Positions 25,043 through 31,822 of a stretch of DNA of 64,000 nucleotides are shown in pieces. The notes under the pieces are model-generated. The model searched no databases. It was not told the DNA's origin and saw only the letters and a program-made list of their open reading frames with translations. Position 1 is the stretch's first letter. Every line of letters starts with the position of its first letter. Source of the DNA: Sulfotelmatobacter sp049792875 (GTDB taxonomy: Bacteria; Acidobacteriota; Terriglobia; Terriglobales; Acidobacteriaceae). The stretch covers positions 18,413-82,412 of the forward strand of contig JBARBI010000014.1 of the NCBI GenBank assembly GCA_049792875.1, read 5' to 3'. A program made the position numbers and the translations under genes.

Positions 25043-26233
25043 ATGCGTAAGAGTTGGCTGATGTGTGTTTTGTTGGGCACGCTGGCCTGGGGGCAAGCCA
25101 CACCGGGCAACCCTCCCCCGGCACAACCGGCCCAGGTTCCGGCGGACACTTCTGCGACGGTTCCGCCGGAGGCGGCGGTGATCACCGTCAATGGAGTATG
25201 TCCGGCTCAGCCTAAGGCCGCAGCCATGGGAACTGCAGCGAAGCCCGCGACCGACGCCCAGGCTCCAGCGGCAAAGACGCCGCCGGCGGATTGCAAGACA
25301 GTCATCACCAAGGCAGAATTTGAGAAGCTCGCCAACGGCGTCGCCCCCAGCGTGACTCCTCAACTGAAAAAACAGCTGGCGAGTGTTTTGCCCCGCTTGA
25401 TCGCAATGTCAAACGCAGCCAGAGAGCAAGGCCTGGACAAGACTCCACAGTTCCAAGAGACGCTCAAATTCGCGGAGATGCAAATCCTGACCAACGAACT
25501 GCAGCGCAACATCCAGGAAGAGGCAGGAAAGGTTCCGCAGCAGGATATCGAGCAATATTACAAGGAAAATGCTGCGGCCTTTGAGCAATTCAACCTGGAC
25601 CGGCTGTTTGTACCACGCACCAAGCAAGGCGAAGACGACGCCAAGGATGAAGAAGACGAGAAGGATGAAAAACTGAGCGACGAAGCGAAGAAGGCAAAGG
25701 GAGCCCGAGAGAAGGCCAAGGCTGACGAAGCTGTGCAGGCGATGGCCAAGCTGGCCGAAACCTTACGGGCCCGAGCCGCGGCCGGAGAGGACTTCGCGAA
25801 GTTGCAAAAGGAAGCGTTCGAAGCCGCCGGAATGAAGATTGAATCTCCGACGGTGAATCTGCCCAGCGTGCGCCGGACCGGCCTGCCGACGGCACATGCC
25901 GGCGTGTTCGACTTGAAGCCCGGCGACGTTTCGCAAGTCATCAGCGATTCGGGCGGCCACTACGTTTACAAGGTCAACAGCAAGACGGAGATGACGCTCG
26001 ACCAGGCGACGAGTGAAATCCACAGCAAGCTGCAAAACGATCGGACCCGTGAAATGATGGACAAGGTAAACGGATCTTTCAAAGTAGAGACCAACGAGAT
26101 GTACTTTGGTCCAGGCGGAGCTAGTGCGCCGCCGCCGCGCCTTCCGCATCCACGACCGGGCCCCTCAACCGCTCCGGCGGCTCAGCCGCAAACACCGCCT
26201 TCGGCGCAACCTCCGGCTCCGAAACCAAACTGA
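25043..26233 (+). CDS. secreted parvulin-type peptidyl-prolyl isomerase (PpiC/SurA-like)
   Basis: The 396-aa periplasmic protein has a signal peptide (C-V-L-L-G-T-L-A-W-G-Q-A) and a Pro/Ala-rich linker. A SurA-N-like helical region (residues about 95-195) precedes a PpiC domain interrupted by a highly charged Lys/Glu/Asp segment (about 197-240). The C-terminal half of the parvulin domain is at about 265-320 (L-P-T-A-H-A-G-V-F-D-L-K-P-G-D-V-S). The tail is Pro-rich. The ATG at 25043 has GGAGGG upstream and directly precedes the signal peptide. It overlaps the epimerase gene start by 1 nt (TGATG). Confidence 0.82.
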   Translation: MRKSWLMCVLLGTLAWGQATPGNPPPAQPAQVPADTSATVPPEAAVITVNGVCPAQPKAAAMGTAAKPATDAQAPAAKTPPADCKTVITKAEFEKLANGVAPSVTPQLKKQLASVLPRLIAMSNAAREQGLDKTPQFQETLKFAEMQILTNELQRNIQEEAGKVPQQDIEQYYKENAAAFEQFNLDRLFVPRTKQGEDDAKDEEDEKDEKLSDEAKKAKGAREKAKADEAVQAMAKLAETLRARAAAGEDFAKLQKEAFEAAGMKIESPTVNLPSVRRTGLPTAHAGVFDLKPGDVSQVISDSGGHYVYKVNSKTEMTLDQATSEIHSKLQNDRTREMMDKVNGSFKVETNEMYFGPGGASAPPPRLPHPRPGPSTAPAAQPQTPPSAQPPAPKPN

Positions 26234-27294
26234 TGGCCAAACCTGTCGTCGTTGTAACCGGTGTGTCGGGCAATCTGGGTTCCAGGCTACTGCCGTTGCT
26301 GGGCAGTTACTCGGTGATTGGGGTGGACATGAGTCCGCCCCAAGCCGACTCCGAGTTGCAATTTGAGCGCATGGACCTGGGCGTCGAATCGTCTGCCCGA
26401 GCGTTGCATGAACTGCTGCGCGATACCCATGCCTATGCCGTGATTCACCTGGCGTTCGTGATTGATCCCGTCCGTACGGGCGTGGTGGACCTGGAGCGCA
26501 TGTGGCAGATCAACGTAGCGGGGACGGCGCGAGTGATGGAAGCGGTCACTGAGGCCAATCGCACAACGGATGACGGAGTGAAGCAGTTTATCTTTCCCAG
26601 CAGCGTCTCCGCATACGGGCCCAACCTGCCGGCGCCGGCGACGGAAGATTCAGTGCTGGGAGCGCACACGCTGCCCTATGCCATTCATAAGAAGCAGTCG
26701 GATGAGGTCGTACAAACGCGTTCGCATGCCCTGCGCGGGTGCAGCGTGTATATTCTGCGGCCGCATATCTTTGCAGGCGCCACCGTCGAGAACTACCTGA
26801 TGGGGGCGTTCCGCGGAACGCCCAATGGCAAAAGCGCCCGGGCCGAAAAAATGCGCAGAGCAGGCAAGCGACTGCCCTGCATGTTCCCGCGCGGCCAGCA
26901 GTACCTCGACAACAAGATTCAGTTTATCCATGTTGACGACATGGCACGGCTCCTTCAGCATATTCTGCAGCGCGAGCCGGAGCCGCAGCGGCTCACGGTG
27001 CTGAACGTTGCCGGCCGTGGCGAACCTCTGACCTTCGGACGTTGCGTCGAAATGGCGCGAGCCAAACTGGTACGCGTCCCCGGAAAGTGGGCGATGCGGC
27101 AGATTTTGAAATTCCTCTGGAAGAGGAAGATTTCCGCCATTCCGCCCGAGGCCGTTCCTTACATGACCGGGGAGTACATCATGAATACCGATCGCTTGCA
27201 CCGTTTTCTGGGCCCGGAGTATGAGCATGTGATCCGCTATACCATTGCCGAGGCCTTCGCAGATTCCTTTCGCCGCGATTCCGTCACGCGTTGA
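26233..27294 (+). CDS. NAD-dependent epimerase/dehydratase (extended SDR)
   Basis: The 353-aa extended short-chain dehydrogenase has the NAD motif V-T-G-V-S-G-N-L-G-S. The central strand is F-P-S-S-V-S-A-Y-G, and the active-site Tyr/Lys is likely in Y-A-I-H-K-K-Q-S-D (Y-x-x-x-K). The C-terminal domain binds the sugar-nucleotide or other substrate, whose identity is unknown. It begins at the stop of the PPIase gene. Its last 58 nt overlap the 3' end of the convergent DoxX gene. Confidence 0.85.
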   Translation: MAKPVVVVTGVSGNLGSRLLPLLGSYSVIGVDMSPPQADSELQFERMDLGVESSARALHELLRDTHAYAVIHLAFVIDPVRTGVVDLERMWQINVAGTARVMEAVTEANRTTDDGVKQFIFPSSVSAYGPNLPAPATEDSVLGAHTLPYAIHKKQSDEVVQTRSHALRGCSVYILRPHIFAGATVENYLMGAFRGTPNGKSARAEKMRRAGKRLPCMFPRGQQYLDNKIQFIHVDDMARLLQHILQREPEPQRLTVLNVAGRGEPLTFGRCVEMARAKLVRVPGKWAMRQILKFLWKRKISAIPPEAVPYMTGEYIMNTDRLHRFLGPEYEHVIRYTIAEAFADSFRRDSVTR

Positions 27295-27782
27295 TATCTT
27301 CTCTCGTGTTTTCGCTGGCTGGAGAGCGCGTCCAAAGACCATCTCCCCGGACCGTTGATCATCAAGAAAGCGGTTGTCAGCAGTTGTGCGTACTCGGAAC
27401 GGACCTCGTGCAGTACAGCCCACATTCCTACCTTGGGCGGGACTGCGGGAAGAGGCAGCGGGGAAGTACCCAGGTATAGCGAGATCTTGGTCGAAAGGAT
27501 GGCCACGATCATCTCGAAAATGAACGGAACCGCGATCAGGCGAGTCATCCAACCGGTGAGCAGGAGCAGTCCGCCAACGATTTCAAGGCACGCCACAAAG
27601 TCGGTCGTAAAGTGTGGCAGGGGCATGCCGAGTTTGGTAAAACGGCCGATTCCCTGGTTTGCGTAGACAAATTTCAGGATTCCCTCCCACAAAAAAACGC
27701 CTCCTGCCATTAAGCGCAGGACGATTGTAGACTTTGGTCCGTCGGTAGGTGGATTCGTGAGCCAAGCCAAAACACTTTTCAT
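27237..27782 (-). CDS. DoxX-family membrane protein
   Basis: The 181-aa protein has four membrane helices and the DoxX/DoxD-like pattern (R-L-M-A-G-G-V-F-L-W-E-G-I-L-K-F, then E-I-V-G-G-L-L-L-L-T-G). The ATG at 27782 has AGGAGG six bases upstream, which decides against longer starts. The basic C-terminal extension (about 40 aa, R-K-H-E-R-R-Y) is read from DNA that also encodes the end of the epimerase on the other strand. It is divergent from the ECF sigma gene, with a 12-bp inverted repeat between them. Confidence 0.85.
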   Translation of the reverse strand: MKSVLAWLTNPPTDGPKSTIVLRLMAGGVFLWEGILKFVYANQGIGRFTKLGMPLPHFTTDFVACLEIVGGLLLLTGWMTRLIAVPFIFEMIVAILSTKISLYLGTSPLPLPAVPPKVGMWAVLHEVRSEYAQLLTTAFLMINGPGRWSLDALSSQRKHERRYQRVTESRRKESAKASAMV

Positions 27783-27852
27783 AATGCCTCCTGATATCGA
27801 TATTCGCTTGCGCTGTTGTTTCCGCGCACCCAAATAACTGGAAAAATGCGTT

Positions 27853-27891
27853 TTTATTCCCTCAAGAATTTGCCACGGGTGAGGGAATAAA
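27853..27891. promoter_or_regulatory. 12-bp perfect inverted repeat between doxX-like and ECF sigma genes
   Basis: TTTATTCCCTCA (27853-27864) and TGAGGGAATAAA (27880-27891) are exact inverted repeats with a 15-bp spacer. Each arm reads GGGAAT towards the gene it faces, like the -35 element of many ECF promoters. The right arm ends 22 bp before the sigma start, and no Shine-Dalgarno sequence lies in between. It may be a pair of divergent autoregulated ECF promoters or a repressor operator. Confidence 0.6.
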
Positions 27892-27913
27892 TTAGCGTGG
27901 AATCCGTTTACCT

Positions 27914-28459
27914 ATGAAGGAATCGGAAGAACGCGTGCCGACCGCGACATTTGAAGACCTGGCCATGCCCCTGTTTGACCAGCTCTACAACTTCGCGCGC
28001 TGGCTGACCCAGGACACCGCCGAGGCGGAGGACTTGGTGCAGGAGACATACACGAAGGCGCTGCGCGGATTCTCTTCGTTTCAGATGGGCACGAACTTCC
28101 GGGCCTGGATGTACCGCATCCTGCGGAATTCGTTTCTGAGTTCGCGAACCGGGCTCAAGGCCACCGTTGCGATCGACGAGGAAGCCGATGAAAGGTTGCT
28201 GCCCTCCGAAAACACCACGCCCGAAAGTGTCCTGATCGAACAGGCAAACCGCGAGATGGTGCAGCAGGCGTTAGCGGACTTGCCCGTGCCGTCCCGCGAG
28301 ATCCTGTTGCTCTGCGAGGTCGAGGAGATGTCGTACCAGGAAATATCGGAGGCACTGGGGATTCCGGCTGGTACCGTCATGTCGCGCCTGTTTCGCGCGC
28401 GCCGGGCCCTGCGCAGTTTACTGCAACAAAGACTTAAAGGAGGGCGGCATGGCGTGTGA
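27914..28459 (+). CDS. ECF-family RNA polymerase sigma factor
   Basis: The 181-aa group 4 sigma factor has region 2 (Y-N-F-A-R-W-L-T, A-E-D-L-V-Q-E-T-Y-T-K-A, then F-R-A-W-M-Y-R-I-L-R-N). Region 4 is P-V-P-S-R-E-I-L-L-L-C-E-V-E-E-M-S-Y-Q-E followed by G-I-P-A-G-T-V-M-S-R. It overlaps the downstream gene by 11 nt; that gene encodes a zinc-finger anti-sigma protein, so the pair forms a normal signalling unit. The ATG at 27914 lacks a Shine-Dalgarno site, suggesting a very short leader or a later start. Confidence 0.93.
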   Translation: MKESEERVPTATFEDLAMPLFDQLYNFARWLTQDTAEAEDLVQETYTKALRGFSSFQMGTNFRAWMYRILRNSFLSSRTGLKATVAIDEEADERLLPSENTTPESVLIEQANREMVQQALADLPVPSREILLLCEVEEMSYQEISEALGIPAGTVMSRLFRARRALRSLLQQRLKGGRHGV

Positions 28460-29201
28460 GACGTGGCGCGAACAACTCGACGCTTACCTGGACGGCGAAA
28501 TCGCGCCCGCCGAGGCCGCCGCAGTAAGCGCTCATACCCGCGGTTGCGCCGCATGCGCGGCGGATGCTCTGGAGAGGGTGCACCTCAAGAGATCGGTAGC
28601 CGCGGCCGGCAGGCGCTACGGGGCGAGCGCCGAACTACGGAATCGGATCGCGAAGAGCATCAGCTCCAAGCCACGCCGGGAGTCAGGCTGGTTCTGGAAA
28701 ATCCTCGCCCTGCCCGCCCTCGCAGTGTTGATCGTTTCGGTCGGTGTGAATTTGTACGTGCGCCGCGAGAACGCCCGCCAGCAGCGCGTCTACAGCGAAT
28801 TGGCCGACCTGCACGTCGCCGCTTTGGCCAGCGCGACACCGGTCGACGTTGTGTCCACCGACCGGCATACCGTGAAGCCCTGGTTTCAGGGAAAGATTCC
28901 TTTTACCTTCAGTCTGCCGGAGCTTCAGGGATCAGAGTTCACCCTGCTCGGGGGTCGGGTGACCTATCTCGCACAAACGCCAGGGGCGCACCTGATCTAT
29001 CAGGTGCGCAAGCACCAGGTCTCGGTTTTTATTTTTCAAGATCGCGGAGAAGAGACGGCGAGCCTGCCGTCCGGGCCGGTCCATGCACTGTCGTTCAGCA
29101 TGGAAAACTGGACGCAGAACGGGCTGAGGTATTTTGTGGTGGGGGATGTCGCCCCTGACGACATTCGGACATTGAGTACCCTGCTGCGCGATGCGGCGTA
29201 G
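28449..29201 (+). CDS. membrane-anchored zinc-finger anti-sigma factor
   Basis: The 250-aa protein has an N-terminal ZAS domain with His29, Cys33 and Cys36 (H-T-R-G-C-A-A-C), which binds and holds the ECF sigma factor at the membrane. One transmembrane helix spans about residues 78-101. The extracytoplasmic domain of about 145 aa resembles the C-terminal sensor domains of such regulators. The 11-nt overlap with the sigma gene indicates co-translation. The signal it senses is unknown. Confidence 0.88.
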   Translation: MACETWREQLDAYLDGEIAPAEAAAVSAHTRGCAACAADALERVHLKRSVAAAGRRYGASAELRNRIAKSISSKPRRESGWFWKILALPALAVLIVSVGVNLYVRRENARQQRVYSELADLHVAALASATPVDVVSTDRHTVKPWFQGKIPFTFSLPELQGSEFTLLGGRVTYLAQTPGAHLIYQVRKHQVSVFIFQDRGEETASLPSGPVHALSFSMENWTQNGLRYFVVGDVAPDDIRTLSTLLRDAA

Positions 29202-29236
29202 TTGCTGGCCGGGCTCAGACGCCGCCAGTCGAGACA

Positions 29237-29274
29237 TCGAGCTTCGCTCGACGGACAGCCGAGGGCGGCTGTCC
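29237..29274. terminator. two adjacent hairpins between convergent genes
   Basis: TCGAGC/GCTCGA (29237-29251, 3-nt loop) is followed by GGACAGCCG/CGGCTGTCC (29253-29274, 4-nt loop, 9-bp perfect stem). They lie between the anti-sigma and menG stop codons. There is no T-tract, so this may be a repeat-type element acting as a bidirectional 3' end rather than a classical terminator. Confidence 0.45.
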
Positions 29275-29285
29275 CCACCTGAGCA

Positions 29286-30080
29286 CTACTTCTTCCCGCG
29301 ATACAAGCCCGCGATTCCAAACGTGTAAGGCGTCCAAGTGGCTTCGGCAAAGCCTGCGCGCTTCATTCTCGCGAGCATTTCTTCTGGAGGTGGAAAACGT
29401 TCGACCGAGGCGGGGAGATACGCATATGGGCCACGGACTCCGGAAATCAGAGTGCCGACTCGAGGTAGCACTTGCTTGAAATAAATGCAGTAGAGCGCAC
29501 CCATCATTCCTCCTGGCTCGCCGAAGTCGAGGATGCCGAACTCACCGCTAGGACGCAGTACACGGGCGATCTCGCGCAGTCCGGCGTCGTAATCGGCCAG
29601 GTTGCGGAAGCCGAATGCCGAGGTCACCAGATCGAAGTGGGCGCTCGGAAAGGGCAGGCTGAGCGCATCGGCTTCGATCCAGCCCGGCCGTGATCCATTC
29701 TGCGCAACCCACGAGGACTTCGCCACGGCGCGCTGCAGCATGGCGTGAGAGAAATCGGCACCGAGAATCTGAGGAGAGGACCTCCCCGCCTGGCGTCGAA
29801 GGGCGAACGTCATGTCCCCCGTTCCGCAACACAGGTCCAGGATGCGGGCGCCCGGGCGAGCCAGAATGTCGCGGAACGAACCAGCGGTGCGTCGCCACCA
29901 CAGCCGGTCGATATTGCAGGACAAGACGTGGTTCAGCAGGTCGTAGCGCGGAGCAATCGAGGTGAACATCTCGCGGACAGCCCGCGCAGCCGAACCCTGG
30001 TCGCTTGCACCTTCCGGTGCTGCTCCCACTACCGTAAATTTGCTGGCTTCATCCACAATCGCTGGACCGCCGCGGCTCAC
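29286..30080 (-). CDS. menG: demethylmenaquinone (ubiquinone) methyltransferase MenG/UbiE
   Basis: This enzyme C-methylates demethylmenaquinone, or the ubiquinone precursor, with SAM in respiratory quinone synthesis. The 264-aa protein has the family signatures: F-T-S-I-A-P-R-Y-D-L-L-N-H-V-L-S near the N-terminus, the SAM motif I-L-D-L-C-C-G-T-G-D-M, and the C-terminal R-V-L-R-P-S-G-E-F-G-I-L-D-F. The substrate quinone is not determined by sequence; menaquinone is expected in acidobacteria. An N-terminal extension of about 30 aa precedes the conserved part. It overlaps the DinB-family gene by 4 nt. Confidence 0.92.
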   Translation of the reverse strand: MSRGGPAIVDEASKFTVVGAAPEGASDQGSAARAVREMFTSIAPRYDLLNHVLSCNIDRLWWRRTAGSFRDILARPGARILDLCCGTGDMTFALRRQAGRSSPQILGADFSHAMLQRAVAKSSWVAQNGSRPGWIEADALSLPFPSAHFDLVTSAFGFRNLADYDAGLREIARVLRPSGEFGILDFGEPGGMMGALYCIYFKQVLPRVGTLISGVRGPYAYLPASVERFPPPEEMLARMKRAGFAEATWTPYTFGIAGLYRGKK

Positions 30081-30616
30081 TTTCGCTTCTTCTTTTTCTG
30101 GCGCGCGCTTTTCAGCTGCGCGGCGATGCCTTCAATCTGCAGGACGTGGTTGGTATCGTGCCCGGCAAACATGCGCGCCAGATGGGCGATGGTCTCCTTG
30201 CCGCGCTCGGCGTGCATACCGTAGTTGTCCCAACCCTCCCGTGGAAGCGCCTTCAGCATCGCCAGATTGTTCTCGCGGAGCACGCGGAAGACTTCCAGCG
30301 ACTGTTTCGGATCGCGCTTGCCATATTGAAACACGGACGCCCATACGTCCTGGTCAAATGCCTGGATGGCCGTTCCATTCGCACCCAGCACAGAGCGCAT
30401 CCGCCAACTCGCCACGATTTCGACGTCGGCCAGGTGCGCGACGATTTCTGCAATCGACCACTTCCCCGGAGCAGGCTTCCACTTCACTTCCTTCAGAGTC
30501 AGCCCGTTGATCAATTTCTTTAGTTTGGGCATGGTTGTCCGTTGGACTTGGATTGCGTCCTGGCCTTCTACATGACCCAGGATCCTCTGGATGTACTGCT
30601 GCGCTGTTTCTGGCAT
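30077..30616 (-). CDS. DinB-family (YfiT-like) metal-binding helical protein
   Basis: The 179-aa four-helix-bundle protein belongs to the DinB superfamily, often thiol-dependent transferases or metal-binding proteins. Candidate metal ligands are the His in V-A-H-L-A-D-V-E and the C-terminal pair in G-H-D-T-N-H-V-L-Q-I-E. The start at 30616 avoids the overlap with aroB that longer frames would give. It lies 22 bp after aroB and overlaps menG by 4 nt, forming an aroB-dinB-menG transcript. The Lys-rich C-terminus (R-Q-K-K-K-K-R-K) is unusual. Confidence 0.85.
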   Translation of the reverse strand: MPETAQQYIQRILGHVEGQDAIQVQRTTMPKLKKLINGLTLKEVKWKPAPGKWSIAEIVAHLADVEIVASWRMRSVLGANGTAIQAFDQDVWASVFQYGKRDPKQSLEVFRVLRENNLAMLKALPREGWDNYGMHAERGKETIAHLARMFAGHDTNHVLQIEGIAAQLKSARQKKKKRK

Positions 30617-30638
30617 ATTTTTCTTCTCGAGTGCGAAT

Positions 30639-31754
30639 TTATTTTCCCCAAACCCATCCGCCACGCGACAGGCGCCGCAATTGTTCCACGGCGTCCACCA
30701 CGGCAGTCCCCGGCACATCGCTGGCGACCTCGACCTTGCCAATCTCGCGCGGCAGGATGAAGTGCACCACTCCGTTCTGAGTTTTCTTGTCGGACTGCAG
30801 GCGGGCCAGAATCTTGCGCGAGTTGACATTCACTTCCGGCAGCCGGCCCAGGCTCAACACGGCATCGGTAATGCGGCCTGCGGTGACACTGTCGGTGCGC
30901 CCTACACTGAGCGCGATGTTGGTCGCGGCGATCATACCCCAGGCGACCGCCTCGCCGTGCAGGAGGCGGCGATAGCCGGTCTCGGCCTCCAGCGCGTGGC
31001 CAATGGTATGACCCAGGTTAAGAACGCGGCGCAGGCCCCCCTCGCGCTCATCCGCGGAGACTACTTCCGCTTTCAGCCTCACGGATTGCGCGATCAGCCA
31101 CTCCAATTCGACGGGATCGCGCTTCAGGATCCGGGCGCGATTCTGCTCGAAGCGTAGAAAAAGCTCGATGTTCCCAATGATGCCGCACTTCAGGGCCTCA
31201 TAGAGTCCTGCACGAAACTCACGGTCGGGCAGCGTCTTCAGCACGGTTGGATCGATCAGCACGACCCGCGGATGGTGGAACGTTCCCACCAGGTTCTTGC
31301 CGGCTACGAGATTGACTCCCGTTTTCCCGCCGATCGAGGCATCCACCTGGGCCAGCACGGTTGTAGGAATCTGGACCAATTCGATCCCACGCATATAGAG
31401 AGCGGCCAGCAGTCCGCTGACGTCGCCCACAACTCCCCCGCCCAAAGCGATAACCACTGCTTTGCGGTCGGCACCCAGGTGCGCCAGCTTTTCAGCAAGA
31501 GCTTCTACCGTTGCCAGACGCTTTGTGGGCTCGCCATCGGGCATGGGAATCACCTGTGGCGTGAAACCGCTGGCCTTCATGGAACGGACAAGTTTCGCTC
31601 CCCAGTGCTTGCGGACCGGTGGGACAGTCACCACGAAGAGGCGGCTGGCTTGCGGCAATAGCTCGCTCAGGACCGAGCCCGCACGAGTGAGCAAGCCGTT
31701 CTCGATCCAAGCCTGGTATGGCCGCGGGGGCACATGGATGGTCACTTGCGGCAT
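30639..31754 (-). CDS. aroB: 3-dehydroquinate synthase AroB
   Basis: AroB converts DAHP to 3-dehydroquinate in the shikimate pathway using NAD+ and a divalent metal. The 371-aa protein has the conserved G-G-G-V-V-G-D-V-S-G-L, then P-T-T-V-L-A-Q-V-D-A-S-I-G-G-K-T-G-V-N. The metal-site segment is N-L-G-H-T-I-G-H-A-L-E, with H-G-E-A-V-A-W-G-M. It is first in an operon with the DinB and menG genes; menaquinone derives from the same pathway through chorismate. The start is divergent from nadB with 68 bp between them. Confidence 0.95.
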   Translation of the reverse strand: MPQVTIHVPPRPYQAWIENGLLTRAGSVLSELLPQASRLFVVTVPPVRKHWGAKLVRSMKASGFTPQVIPMPDGEPTKRLATVEALAEKLAHLGADRKAVVIALGGGVVGDVSGLLAALYMRGIELVQIPTTVLAQVDASIGGKTGVNLVAGKNLVGTFHHPRVVLIDPTVLKTLPDREFRAGLYEALKCGIIGNIELFLRFEQNRARILKRDPVELEWLIAQSVRLKAEVVSADEREGGLRRVLNLGHTIGHALEAETGYRRLLHGEAVAWGMIAATNIALSVGRTDSVTAGRITDAVLSLGRLPEVNVNSRKILARLQSDKKTQNGVVHFILPREIGKVEVASDVPGTAVVDAVEQLRRLSRGGWVWGK

Positions 31755-31807
31755 GCGGTTCCATAATAGCGTATGCGCTCAACTGACCGCCCTGCTCCAC
31801 GAAGTGG

Positions 31808-31813
31808 TACCAT
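31808..31813 (+). promoter_or_regulatory. candidate -10 box (TACCAT) upstream of nadB
   Basis: TACCAT ends 9 nt before the nadB ATG, and no Shine-Dalgarno sequence lies between. CTGACC at 31783-31788 is a weak -35 with 19-bp spacing. It is one of several starts in this window that look leaderless. Confidence 0.25.
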
Positions 31814-31822
31814 TTCCCGTCT

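Noticed and set aside
24887..25363. N-terminal extension of the CDF frame to 635 aa
   Set aside because: The extension is Arg/Ser/Cys-rich, overlaps the divergent PPIase start region, and precedes a normal CDF N-terminus at 24886.
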